A stretch of 64,000 nt of DNA from Embleya sp040629175. GTDB taxonomy: Bacteria > Actinomycetota > Actinomycetes > Streptomycetales > Streptomycetaceae. The position numbers and the translations under genes were made by a program. The DNA is taken from NCBI RefSeq assembly GCF_040629175.1, contig NZ_JBEXUX010000011.1, positions 124,001 to 188,000 of the forward strand, written 5' to 3'. How positions within the stretch are numbered: the first letter of the stretch is position 1; every line of letters begins with the position of its first letter. Below the pieces are notes generated by a model, which worked only from the letters and a program-made list of their open reading frames with translations, ran no database searches and was not told where the DNA came from. Of this stretch, positions 8,408-17,186 are shown piece after piece.

Positions 8408-9571
8408 ATGACCACCACACGGGCACGCGAGACGACCGCCGCGGCGGGCGGCCGCCCCGCGACCGGCACCGCCGTCGCGGACCTGCGCCGCGAGGTTCGC
8501 GACCTCACCGCCCAATGGCGCGTCCAGGGCCGCTACACCCCGCGCAGCGACAACTGGATGCGCGGCTTCGCCCCCGACTTCAGCAGCGAACTCGCCCGGC
8601 GCGGCCTGCTCGGCCTCGCTTGGCCCACCGAGTACGGCGCCGGCCTCGGCCAGGTCGCCCGGCTCGCCGTCACCGAGGAACTCCTGCGCGCCGGCGCGCC
8701 GGTGGCCGCCCACTGGATCGGCGAACGCCAGATCGGCCCCGCCGTCCTGCGTTACGGCAGCCCGGAGCTGCGCGCCGAGATACTGCCGCCGATCGCCCGC
8801 GCCGAGGCCGTCTTCTGCCTGGGCATGAGCGAACCCGACGCCGGATCCGACCTCGCCGCCGTTCGTACCACGGCGGAGGCGGTGCCCGGCGGATGGCGGG
8901 TCAACGGCCGCAAGACGTGGACCACCGGCGCCCATCACGCCACCCACATCTACCTGCTCGCTCGCACCGCGCGTACCGAACGCAGGCATCAGGGCCTCAC
9001 CGAGTTCGTCGTCGACATGGACACCGCCGGCATCGAGGTCACCCCCATCGTCGACCTCGCGGGCGAGCACCACTTCAACGAGATCACCTTCACCGACGTC
9101 CACGTACCCGCCCACCGCCTGCTCGGGACCGTCGGCGAGGGCTGGCGCCAGGTCGTGGAGCAACTGGCGTTCGAACGCGGCGGCCCCGAACGTGTCCTGT
9201 CGACGTATCCCCTGCTGGCCGGGTGCGTGGAGGCTCTCGCGGGCGACCCCCCGCACGCGCGTGACCTGCGCGTCGACCTGGGGAGGCTGACCGCGCGCCT
9301 GGCCACGTTGCGTCGGCTCGCGCTGCGGGTCGCCCGGCAGGTGGACGAGGGCCGGGCGCCGACGGTCGAGGCCGCCACGCTCAAGTACCTCGGCAACGCC
9401 TTCGAGAACGACGTGGTCGACTTCGCGCGCCGCGTGTGTCGGCGCATCCCGGACCCGGCCCTGCGGGCCGCGTTCGACCAGGCGCTGCTCGCCTCGCCGG
9501 GTTTCACCATCCGAGGGGGCGCCGCCGACGTGCTGCTGTCCCTGATCGCCAAACAGGAGACCCGCACGTGA
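8408..9571 (+). CDS. Acyl-CoA dehydrogenase (catalytic-type partner)
   Basis: FAD-dependent desaturase of acyl-CoA esters, 387 residues, cytosolic. The core motif CLGMSEPDAGSDLAAVRT and the WTTGAHHATHIYL stretch are classical for the flavin and substrate pocket. It overlaps the following acyl-CoA dehydrogenase-like gene by 4 bases (GTGA). Paired, overlapping genes like this often encode a heteromeric enzyme in actinobacterial steroid or terpenoid catabolism, where two ACAD subunits share one active site; that is the likely arrangement here (inference). The first 20 residues are low-complexity and may be an over-long N-terminus. Confidence 0.92.
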   Translation: MTTTRARETTAAAGGRPATGTAVADLRREVRDLTAQWRVQGRYTPRSDNWMRGFAPDFSSELARRGLLGLAWPTEYGAGLGQVARLAVTEELLRAGAPVAAHWIGERQIGPAVLRYGSPELRAEILPPIARAEAVFCLGMSEPDAGSDLAAVRTTAEAVPGGWRVNGRKTWTTGAHHATHIYLLARTARTERRHQGLTEFVVDMDTAGIEVTPIVDLAGEHHFNEITFTDVHVPAHRLLGTVGEGWRQVVEQLAFERGGPERVLSTYPLLAGCVEALAGDPPHARDLRVDLGRLTARLATLRRLALRVARQVDEGRAPTVEAATLKYLGNAFENDVVDFARRVCRRIPDPALRAAFDQALLASPGFTIRGGAADVLLSLIAKQETRT

Positions 9572-10554
9572 AAGACGTCCACGCCGAATTGCGCGACCTC
9601 GTCGACGACATCACCGCCGGGCCCGGTGACCCCGACCGGCTGTGGGACACCGTCGTCGGTCTGGGCCTGCACACCATCGGCGTCCCCGAGGGCGACGGCG
9701 GTTCCGGCGGCGACGTCGCCGACCTGGCCACCGTGGTACGCCGCTTCGCGCACCGGGCGGCGTCCGTGCCGGTCGCCGAACACGCCGTGGCCGCCTGGGC
9801 GTTGACCTGCGCCGGCCGGCCGTTGCCCGCGGGCGGGCCCCTGGCGGTCGTGTTCGGCGGCGTTCCCGGGGTGGGCGGCCCGTACCCGGCCGTGCCCTGG
9901 GGCCGCCGCGCGACCGGCCTGGTCGTGGTCGGCTCGGACGACGTGGTTCGCTACGTCGACCTCGCCGGGCGGCGGGTCGTGGTGGGGGAGGGGGCCAACC
10001 TGGCCGGGGAACCGCGCGACGCCGTCGACCCGGGTGACATCCCCCTCGCCCACCTCGCCGGGGCACCCGACGCGGACGTGATCCGAGCCCGGATCGCCAC
10101 GCTGCGCGCCGCGGCCCTGGCGGGAGCGTGCGCGGGAGCATACGAACTGACGCGCTCGTACGTCAAGGAACGCCGGCAGTTCGGGCGCCCCCTCATCGAC
10201 ATCCCCGCCGTCGCCGGCTCTCTCGCGACCATGAAGGTCACCGGGCTCCAGGTGAACGCCGCCGTGGACCGCGCGGTGGACCTGCACGCCGGCACCGCGG
10301 GCCCCGAAACCCTGCTCGCCGCCGCGGCGGTCGCCCGCGTCGTCGCCGCGGAGGCCGCCGACACCGTCGCCAGGCTCGCCCACCAACTCCACGGGGCGAT
10401 GGGCGTCACCCGCGAGTACGGCCTGCACCCCCTCACCACCCGGCTGTGGGCCTGGCGCGACGAGTACGGCGACGAGGAATCCTGGGCCCGGCTCCTGGGC
10501 GCCCACGCGACCGACGGCGGGGAACTCGACCTGTGGGAACGGCTCACCGGCTGA
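9568..10554 (+). CDS. Acyl-CoA dehydrogenase-like second subunit
   Basis: A 328-residue protein starting at GTG 9568 inside the stop codon of the preceding gene. The C-terminal half carries typical ACAD elements: the helix YELTRSYVKERRQFGRPL (flavin and CoA contact) and HQLHGAMGVTREYGLHPLTTR. The middle beta domain is reduced and lacks the strong SEPDAGSD motif, which fits a structural partner rather than a lone enzyme. Together with the gene before it, it resembles the alpha2beta2 dehydrogenases known from mycobacterial cholesterol catabolism. Last gene of the 6435-10554 run. Confidence 0.88.
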   Translation: MKDVHAELRDLVDDITAGPGDPDRLWDTVVGLGLHTIGVPEGDGGSGGDVADLATVVRRFAHRAASVPVAEHAVAAWALTCAGRPLPAGGPLAVVFGGVPGVGGPYPAVPWGRRATGLVVVGSDDVVRYVDLAGRRVVVGEGANLAGEPRDAVDPGDIPLAHLAGAPDADVIRARIATLRAAALAGACAGAYELTRSYVKERRQFGRPLIDIPAVAGSLATMKVTGLQVNAAVDRAVDLHAGTAGPETLLAAAAVARVVAAEAADTVARLAHQLHGAMGVTREYGLHPLTTRLWAWRDEYGDEESWARLLGAHATDGGELDLWERLTG

Positions 10555-10943
10555 ACACCCCGCTCGGCCACCGCACGCCACCCCACCCACTGGTCGGTCC
10601 CACCGCCGCCGACCACCCCGCGAGGCACCACCCCTCCTCCGCCGCGCTGCGCTCGGGCCTGCCGCGCCATCGAGGCACACCTCGTCGCGCCTCCCGGTCC
10701 GTCGGCCGCAATCCGACACCGCACCGCCCCCGCCGCCGCACGCGAGAACCTGCCGGACACCGACCGCGTCGTCCATCGACGGGCGCGACCTCCGGTGGAT
10801 CGGGACGTTGCTCGCCGGTCGCCCGGAGCGCCGGTCGGGGAGGCGCCACGGCCGTCGCCCCATCCGTGCGTTTCGTCGGGCCACCTTGGCGAGCGCACAT
10901 AGAGTAATGCCTACGCAAATTCGATGCACCGAGCGACGTCGTG
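10555..10943. other. Non-coding stretch after the acyl-CoA dehydrogenase operon
   Basis: About 390 bases in which all frames give proline- and arginine-rich shadow peptides without ribosome sites or recognisable domains. No clear terminator hairpin was seen. Nothing supported apart from the operator that follows. Confidence 0.5.
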
Positions 10944-10971
10944 GGATTTGTGTACTGGACTATCGCAATTG
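10944..10971 (+). promoter_or_regulatory. GTAC-centred operator upstream of the solute-binding protein
   Basis: Core GGATTTGTGTACTGGAC, then TATCGCAATTG and GGTCCAC. It is the closest relative of the site at 2285 and has the same orientation as the gene 160 bases downstream. It suggests that uptake and breakdown are co-regulated. Confidence 0.55.
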
Positions 10972-11130
10972 TTCGGTCCACACTCAAGGCGCGATCCCGG
11001 GTGTCGACGGTCCGAAGCGGCCGATCCCCGATCAGTTGTCCGAATATGCGCCGCCGCGCGTGCTGCCGGCGATGCGACACCCCGCGACGGCCCGACAGTC
11101 GCCGTGTTCTCTTCCGACGAGAGGAAGCTC

Positions 11131-12735
11131 GTGCTCAGGAGACGCACCGGAGTCACCCCCCGGACTCCCGCCCCAGGCTCCCGCAACCGCGCGAGGTTGT
11201 GGGCCGCCGTGACCGCCGCCGCCGCACTCGTCGCCGGTTGCGGATCGAGTGGCGAGGCGAACCGGGCCGCCGACGGCCCGCCACGATCCGGCGGCAGCAT
11301 CGTCGTGGACAGCCTCCAGGACGCGGCGACCCTCGACCCGTTCACGGCGCTCAAATCCGCCCTGGCCGACTCGCCGCGCCTGGACGCCCTCTACGACGGC
11401 CTCGTGTACATCGACGCCAAGAGCGGCGCCCTGCGACCGCAGTTGGCCGAGTCCGTCGCCATGACGCCGGGCAATCCGTCCGAGTGGACGGTCAAGGTTC
11501 GTCCCGGGGTCACCTTCACCGACGGCTCCGCCTTCGACGCGGAGGCGGTGAAGTTCAGTTGGCAGACCCAGGCCGATCCCGCCGTTCGGTCCTATCGCAT
11601 GCTCGCGGCGTCGGGATTGACCCTGACCGTGGCCGACCCGCTCACCCTCACGGTGAAGCTGCCGGAACCCAACACCTTCTTCGACCGGGTGATCGCCCAG
11701 GAACTCAACTGGATCGTCTCGCCGACCGCGTACCGCGCGGACCCGAAGGGTTTCGGTGCCAAGCCCGTCGGCGCCGGCCCGTTCAAGCTCCAGACCTGGG
11801 TCCGCGGCAGCCGGATGACGATGGTCAAGAACCCGACGTACTGGGGCGGACCCGCCCGCCCGTACCTGGACCGCATCATCTTCGACGTGGTCGCGGAGGA
11901 GAGCCAACAACTCACCAACATCGCCTCCGGCCAGGCGCAACTGGTGAACTCGTCCAACGGCGCGAACATCCAACGGGCGCGGACCGAGAAGCTCGATGTC
12001 GACGAAGTAGTCTCGGGTGGTGGGCAGTTCGTCACCTTCAACACGACTCGCCCCCCGTTCGACGATGCGCGAGCACGTCGTGCCGTCGCGCTCGCACTCG
12101 ACCCGGCCGACATGGCGAAGACCCTGCGCAACGGATACGTGCCGGCGCTCGGGCTCTCGCCGTCCCGGAACCCGTTCGTCTCTCCGGGCGTGGACCAGCC
12201 ACGACCCGACAAGGCGGAGGCACAACGCCTGTTCGACCAACTCGCGGCCGAGGGCAAACCGATGACCTTCGGGTATCTCGTCCCCCAGAGCCGCAGCTCG
12301 ATGCAGGTCGCGGAATACTTCCAAAGCCGACTCAACGAGTTCCGCGGGGTCCGGATGAGCATCGAGAGCCTGGACTACTCCGCCTACGCCACGCGGTACG
12401 GCATCCAACGCGACTTCCAGGCGACCCTGTCACAACAATGGTGGGCGCACCCCGAACCCAACCTCCACAACCTCGTGCACTCCCAGAGCCCCCAGAACTA
12501 CGCCGGCCTACGCAGTCCCGAGATCGACGCGGCCCTGACCCGAGCGCGGACCAGCCAGGACGAGGTGGTGCGCCGGCAGGCGTACACCGAGGTCCAACGG
12601 ATCCTCTCACGCGAACTCCCCTACTGGGTCTATGCGCAGGCCACCGTCGCGGTGATCGCGCACGCGAAGGTCACGGGCGTGGTCCAGGTCAACGACGGCA
12701 CCTATCTGCCCGGTGAACTCGCCCTGACCGGCTGA
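11131..12735 (+). CDS. ABC transporter solute-binding lipoprotein, family 5 (peptide/nickel type)
   Basis: A 534-residue extracytoplasmic binding protein. GTG 11131 follows GAGAGGAAGCTC. The N-terminus has arginines, a hydrophobic stretch (RLWAAVTAAAALVAGC) and a lipobox LVAGC, so it should be anchored to the outer membrane face by its cysteine. The mature part shows the family-5 signature region DGLVYIDAKSGALRPQLAES and the following VKVRPGVTFTDG. Family members bind oligopeptides, opines, sugars or hydrophobic acids. No permease or ATPase gene is adjacent, so it must share a transporter encoded elsewhere or act in sensing. The GTAC operator upstream links it to the catabolic genes. Confidence 0.92.
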   Translation: MLRRRTGVTPRTPAPGSRNRARLWAAVTAAAALVAGCGSSGEANRAADGPPRSGGSIVVDSLQDAATLDPFTALKSALADSPRLDALYDGLVYIDAKSGALRPQLAESVAMTPGNPSEWTVKVRPGVTFTDGSAFDAEAVKFSWQTQADPAVRSYRMLAASGLTLTVADPLTLTVKLPEPNTFFDRVIAQELNWIVSPTAYRADPKGFGAKPVGAGPFKLQTWVRGSRMTMVKNPTYWGGPARPYLDRIIFDVVAEESQQLTNIASGQAQLVNSSNGANIQRARTEKLDVDEVVSGGGQFVTFNTTRPPFDDARARRAVALALDPADMAKTLRNGYVPALGLSPSRNPFVSPGVDQPRPDKAEAQRLFDQLAAEGKPMTFGYLVPQSRSSMQVAEYFQSRLNEFRGVRMSIESLDYSAYATRYGIQRDFQATLSQQWWAHPEPNLHNLVHSQSPQNYAGLRSPEIDAALTRARTSQDEVVRRQAYTEVQRILSRELPYWVYAQATVAVIAHAKVTGVVQVNDGTYLPGELALTG

Positions 12736-12882
12736 GGAATCGGCGCGGGCTCGTCCCGTCGTCCACGCCGCGGCCGATCGCACCGCGCCTCGCCGGCGGC
12801 AAGCCCTAACCCGCCTTCCGCGGCGACGTCTTCACGACGTTTTCACGCCAACGCGCCCCCGGAGACAAGGAGAAGGACAAAC

Positions 12883-13341
12883 ATGCACGACCGCCTCGCA
12901 GTCCACGAACTCATGCATCGCTGGTGGTACGTCTACGACGAGGGACACTTCGACATCTGGCCGCAGATGTTCACCCGGGACACGTGGTTCACCTCCCGTA
13001 CCGACACCGGCAAGCATCCCTATGAAGCCTTCATCGCCTCCGACAACCGCGGGCGCGACAAGGTGTTGGCCTGGCAGCGGGAACACCGCCTCGCCAGCCC
13101 GTACCCGCTGCGCCACAACGGCACCAACATCCACGTCGACGGCGAGACGGACCAGGAGGTCTCGATCACCTCGTACATCCACGTCACACAGATCGTCGGA
13201 CAACTGCCTTCGGCGGTGGCGAGCGGCATCGTGCGGGCCGTGGTTCGCCGAGAAGGCGATGCCTACCGATTCGCCGTCGTACACGTCGTGCTCGACACGG
13301 TCGACTCCGTTGCCTTCGCCGAGCGTTCGGTCGATTCCTGA
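12883..13341 (+). CDS. SnoaL-like / NTF2-fold protein
   Basis: A 152-residue single-domain protein with the typical opening of the SnoaL-like polyketide cyclase fold (an N-terminal helix, then WWYVYDEGHFDIWPQMFTRDTWF) and the closing beta strand ending at AVVHVVLDTV. Members include hydratases, aldol-type cyclases and dehydratases of aromatic and steroid pathways; the reaction cannot be predicted here. It has a strong ribosome site (GGAGAAGGACAAAC before the ATG). It stands 147 bases behind the binding-protein gene, so it may be the last gene of that unit. Confidence 0.82.
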   Translation: MHDRLAVHELMHRWWYVYDEGHFDIWPQMFTRDTWFTSRTDTGKHPYEAFIASDNRGRDKVLAWQREHRLASPYPLRHNGTNIHVDGETDQEVSITSYIHVTQIVGQLPSAVASGIVRAVVRREGDAYRFAVVHVVLDTVDSVAFAERSVDS

Positions 13342-13490
13342 CTTCGTAGGAGCCCGTCCCGGGACCGACGGACGACGTGCTTCGGTGATACGCCGTCGGG
13401 TCCCGCCGCCTGGGCGGCGCCGGCGGTTCGACCGGCCACGGGCGCAGCGTCTCGTCGTGCCTCGTCGGCAACCCGGGCTCCACTCCCGCC

Positions 13491-13588
13491 CCTTCCGAAG
13501 GCAAAGCAGGTTTCTCGACCTCCTTGCCACGATCCGGTTTCCTTCCCAAGGCCAAGCAGGTTTCCCGACCTCCTTGCCACGATCCGGT
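13491..13588. repeat. Tandem 48-bp direct repeat, two copies, period 50
   Basis: Copy 1 is 13491-13538 and copy 2 is 13541-13588; they agree at 45 of 48 positions. Each runs from CCTTCC through AGCAGGTTT to CCTTGCCACGATCCGGT. A partial echo (CCTTCGAAGG) follows just before the phosphatase start. No gene overlaps it. It could be a leader or control region of the phosphatase gene or a fragment of a dispersed repeat. Confidence 0.85.
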
Positions 13589-13623
13589 CCCACCTCGGCC
13601 ATACCACACCTTCGAAGGAACGC

Positions 13624-15216
13624 ATGATGGGAACTCCCCTGCACCGCCGCGACTTCGTCCGCATCACGGCCGCCTCCGGCGCGGTCGCCGCCGGTGTCGT
13701 CGCAGCAGCCCCCGCAGCCCGGGCCGCCGGGGTCGACGAGCCCGAGGCGGTGAGCGTCGCGAAGGGGGCGACGTTCCTGCACGGCGTCGCGTCCGGTGAC
13801 CCCCTGCCCGACGGGGTCGTCATCTGGACCCGGGTCACCCCCAACCCGGACTGCCGCCCGGGCTCGCGGCGCGGCCCGGCCTCCCTCGTGTTCTGGGAGG
13901 TCGCCCTCGATCGCGACTTTCGGCACCCGGTGCGCACCGGTCGAACCCGCACCGGCCCCGACCGCGACCACACCGTCCAGGTCGACGTGCGCGGCCTGCG
14001 CCCCGGCACCACCTACCACTTCCGCTTCCGCACCGCCCACGACAGCTCGCCGGTGGGGCGCACCAGGACCGCGCCGGCCGCCCGGCAAGACATCGGGGGC
14101 CTGCGCTTCGGCATCGCGACGTGCACCAACTACGCCAACGGCCACTTCGCCGGCTACCGGCACCTCGCACGGCGCGGCGATCTCGACGCGGTGATCCACC
14201 TCGGGGACTACACCTACGAGTTCGCGACCAAGCCGGGGAACATCCGCGCCATGGAGCCATCCGTCGTGTGTCGCACGTTGGCCGACTACCGCGCCCGGCA
14301 CGGCCGGTACCGCACCGACCCCGACCTTCAGGCGATGCACGCCGCGGCACCGATCATCGCCACGTGGGACGATCACGACGTATGCAGCGGGTGGTGGTCC
14401 GGCGGCGCGGACGAGCACGATCCGGCGTCCGACGGGAGTTGGGCGGACCGCCTCGCGGCGGCGAAACAGGCGTACTTCGAGTGGCTGCCGGTACGCCGGG
14501 CGGTGCCCGGTTCCACGCAGCGTCGGCTGTCCTTCGGCACCCTCGCCGACCTGACCATGCTCGACCTGCGCAGCTTCCGCTCCCGGCAGGTCGCGGCGAC
14601 CGACACCGCCGGCCTCGACGACCGGGCGCGCACCCTCACCGGCCGCGAGCAGATGGGCTGGCTCAAGGACGGCCTCGCGCGCGGCACGGCCGGCTGGAAT
14701 CTGATCGTCAGCTCCGTCATGGCGGCGCCGTGGTGGCTGCCCAGCGGACGTCCCGAGGCGCCCGTGACCGTCAACTCCGACCAGTGGGACGGCTACCGGG
14801 CCGAACAGAGCGAGTTGTTCACCCACCTGCGCCGGCACGACAAGCGCAACACCGTCTTCCTGAGCGGAGACCTGCACTCCTCGTGGGCCGGCGAGGTCCC
14901 GGCGCCCGGGGGAGGGGCACCGGTCGCCTCGCAGTTCGTGATGACGTCGGTTACCTCGACGCCCTTCGGCACGCTTTACCCCGGCGGGGTGGGCGCGCAG
15001 ATCGTCGCCGCGATCCGCGCGTTGAACCCGCACCTGCAGTGGGGCGAAGCCGAATCCAACGGCTGCGGCGTGCTGGACGTGACCGCCGCACGTGTGCAGA
15101 TGGACTGGTACAAGATCGCCGACCGTACCAGGCCGGACAGCGCGGTCACCCACCTGAAGTCGTTCGCCGTCGACGGAGCGACGAAGCGGATGGTGCCCGC
15201 GACCACGCCGGTGTGA
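13624..15216 (+). CDS. phoD: Tat-exported PhoD-type alkaline phosphatase
   Basis: A 530-residue phosphodiesterase/phosphomonoesterase acting outside the membrane. The N-terminus has a twin-arginine signal (RRDFVRITAASG, residues 8-19), a hydrophobic core and an ARA-A cleavage site near residue 35. The PhoD domain follows with metal and phosphate ligands in HLGDYTYE, WDDHDV and SGDLHSSWAGE. AAGGA lies just before the ATG at 13624. The gene stands alone behind a tandem repeat. PhoD genes in Streptomyces are normally under PhoP control in low phosphate; no clear PHO box was identified here. Confidence 0.93.
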   Translation: MMGTPLHRRDFVRITAASGAVAAGVVAAAPAARAAGVDEPEAVSVAKGATFLHGVASGDPLPDGVVIWTRVTPNPDCRPGSRRGPASLVFWEVALDRDFRHPVRTGRTRTGPDRDHTVQVDVRGLRPGTTYHFRFRTAHDSSPVGRTRTAPAARQDIGGLRFGIATCTNYANGHFAGYRHLARRGDLDAVIHLGDYTYEFATKPGNIRAMEPSVVCRTLADYRARHGRYRTDPDLQAMHAAAPIIATWDDHDVCSGWWSGGADEHDPASDGSWADRLAAAKQAYFEWLPVRRAVPGSTQRRLSFGTLADLTMLDLRSFRSRQVAATDTAGLDDRARTLTGREQMGWLKDGLARGTAGWNLIVSSVMAAPWWLPSGRPEAPVTVNSDQWDGYRAEQSELFTHLRRHDKRNTVFLSGDLHSSWAGEVPAPGGGAPVASQFVMTSVTSTPFGTLYPGGVGAQIVAAIRALNPHLQWGEAESNGCGVLDVTAARVQMDWYKIADRTRPDSAVTHLKSFAVDGATKRMVPATTPV

Positions 15217-15439
15217 CCGTGCAGGGCGGCTTCACGCCGGCGCGGGGGTACGGCAGCGCGCTCGCCACCGGTGAGCCCTTCGACGGCGCGTCGCCCACCT
15301 CACGGGCGAACACGCCGGTGGGTGCCCGCCCGACGGCGGGCGTCGGACGGGCACCGGGGGCGGCTGCCGTGCCCCGTGTCGAGGGGCTGGGCCGCCCTGC
15401 GCGGTTTGCTTTCGCGCCGGGAGCTCACCCGGGGTGTCG

Positions 15440-15612
15440 CCGCCCGTGGGGCGGCCTGCTCGATCTGCTCACCGCGTCGGCGCGGGAACGCCCGCTGCCG
15501 TGCCCGGTGGACGACGCGCACCGGCCGGACCACGTGTCGGCCCGGGTGGTGGCCTTCGCGGCGCGCCGGCTACGGGAGGAATCGGTGCCCGTGGTCCCGG
15601 CAAGCCGTCGGT
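15440..15612 (+). pseudogene. Relic of a LuxR-family regulator with ATPase domain
   Basis: One frame reads GGLLDLLTASARERPLPCPV, then DDAHRPDHVSARVVAFAARR and LREESVPVV. This is the Walker-B region of large AAA-type LuxR regulators, usually LLDLLA...RPLLCLVDDAQWLD..SA..LAFVARRL..E.VALV. No Walker A, helix-turn-helix or start remains, and the flanks do not match. It is a decayed fragment between the phosphatase and the methyltransferase. Confidence 0.55.
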
Positions 15613-15770
15613 CGATCACCGGCCTGTGCGGCCTGCCCGAGTCGACGGTTCAGGGCCTCGGGACCGCCGCCGCGCCGGACCCGCGGGATCGACACGAGAA
15701 CGACGGGGCCGCCGCCGCGACGGTCCGGCCCCGCAGAGGTTCGTCGTCGGTGTGGTGATGCTCGTGCGTC

Positions 15771-16652
15771 TCACACGGGCTTTCGGAGCAGGAAGACGTG
15801 GTATCCGGCGTGGTCGCGGACGAACTCGCGCAGCTTCGGCATGGCGTCGTCCATGGCGGACGTGGTGTCGGAACCGTAGCGCGCCAGGATCCGGTCGTGG
15901 TTGTCGCGATACAGGACGTCCATCACTTCGCCGCACAGCGCCAGGTCCTGGGTGTGGTTCTCCAGTCGCACGAGTTCGAATCCGGCCTCGGCCGTGCGGC
16001 TCAGCAGGGTGGCCGGGTTCTGCGGCGGCAGGGACGTCCACACGGCGCGAAAGACGGCCAGGTGTTCGGGGGTGGGGTTCCCGCGTTGGGTGAACTCGGT
16101 GAACAGCAGTCGGCCGCCGGGCCGGAGGACGCGCAGGGCGTGCCGCAGTGTGGCGAGTTGGTCGTGCATGTGCGGGAACGAGTCGATGGCCCAGGCGGCG
16201 TCGTACGACTCGTCGGCGTGTTCCGCACCGAGGTTCATGGCATCGCCGAGGCGAAAACGCACCCGATCGTCGAGACCCGCCTGCCGGGCGCGTGCCTCGC
16301 ACAGGGGAATCTGCGAACTGCTGACGGTGATTCCCGTGACCCGGGCGCCGGTTGCGCGGGCCAGCCGGACGGCGGGACCACCGGTGCCGCAGCCGATGTC
16401 GAGCAGGTGGTCGTCGGGTCCCAGGCCCAGGGCGTCGATGTAGTGGTCGGTCTGCTGATCCATACCGAGATTGGCCAGATCGAGCAGGCTGGAGGCGGGG
16501 GCGCGCCCGTCGGGCGGTGCCCAACTGCCCACGTGGATGGCGGAGTCGCCGAGAATGAGGCTGTAGAGGTCGCCGAACTCGTCGTACGAGGCGCCCACCT
16601 CCTCGGGGGTCGGCGCAGTCTGTGTACCTTCGAGGCTTTCATCCGCTGCCAT
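15771..16652 (-). CDS. SAM-dependent class I methyltransferase
   Basis: A 293-residue cytosolic enzyme moving a methyl group from S-adenosylmethionine. Motif I is LLDIGCGTGGPAV; motif II and post-I regions (RVTGITVSSSQI, FRLGDAMNL, AWAIDSFPHM, RVLRPGGRLLFTEFT) follow in order. The N-terminal part (YDEFGDLYSLILGDSAIHVGSW) is like that of actinomycete small-molecule methyltransferases of the rebeccamycin/rifamycin O-methyltransferase type and of sterol or geranyl C-methyltransferases. The ATG at 16652 is 7 bases downstream of a TATCGT element, suggesting a leaderless transcript. No biosynthetic neighbours, so the acceptor is unknown. Confidence 0.9.
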   Translation of the reverse strand: MAADESLEGTQTAPTPEEVGASYDEFGDLYSLILGDSAIHVGSWAPPDGRAPASSLLDLANLGMDQQTDHYIDALGLGPDDHLLDIGCGTGGPAVRLARATGARVTGITVSSSQIPLCEARARQAGLDDRVRFRLGDAMNLGAEHADESYDAAWAIDSFPHMHDQLATLRHALRVLRPGGRLLFTEFTQRGNPTPEHLAVFRAVWTSLPPQNPATLLSRTAEAGFELVRLENHTQDLALCGEVMDVLYRDNHDRILARYGSDTTSAMDDAMPKLREFVRDHAGYHVFLLRKPV

Positions 16653-16659
16653 GCCGCTC

Positions 16660-16665
16660 ACGATA
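16660..16665 (-). promoter_or_regulatory. Probable -10 element of the methyltransferase gene
   Basis: TATCGT on the minus strand, 7 bases upstream of the ATG. This spacing would start the RNA at or next to the start codon, which explains the lack of a ribosome site. Confidence 0.45.
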
Positions 16666-17186
16666 GTGGCGAACCCACGACCCACAGAAGGCGATCGCCG
16701 GACATCGCCGTGCGACTGCTCCGCGCCACCGCGCGAACGCCATCCGGGGCGTCGGGTGTCGGGCGAGGGCGCGCCGCGGACAGGCGGATGGCGCATCCCC
16801 GCCGCCGTGCGGGTGTCCCGGGTGCGCCGGGCGGCAGTCGGCCGTGGTGCTCGCGTGCCGCCCCGGCACCCACGCCCGGCACGCGCGTGCCCCCATGGCG
16901 GGCCACGCCGGTGGAGGAATCGGCTGTGACGGTGGTCCGGAGCCGATGGCGCGTGGAGCGGTCCCGGTCGGCAGGCACGCAGGGACCCGGCCGGAAACCG
17001 CTGCCTGCGGTCGGGCGTCGGCCTGTGGTGGGCATACCGGGATGTCGCGGGCCGACCTCGACCCGTGGGGGCGGACGGGCGTCGTTAGGTGTGCCGAGGC
17101 AACTCCGCGGCGGCCCCGAGGCGATGGTGGTCGTGGGCGGTCGGGTGGACGCGGAACCGCGGACGGCCCGCCGACGTCACATCACC
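16666..17186. other. Intergenic region, no supported gene
   Basis: About 520 bases between divergent genes. The open frames are GC-shadow peptides without ribosome sites. No hairpin, repeat or RNA gene was recognised. Confidence 0.5.

Noticed and set aside
13491..13588. CRISPR array
   Set aside because: Only two copies with a 2-base gap, so there are no spacers; no cas genes in the window.
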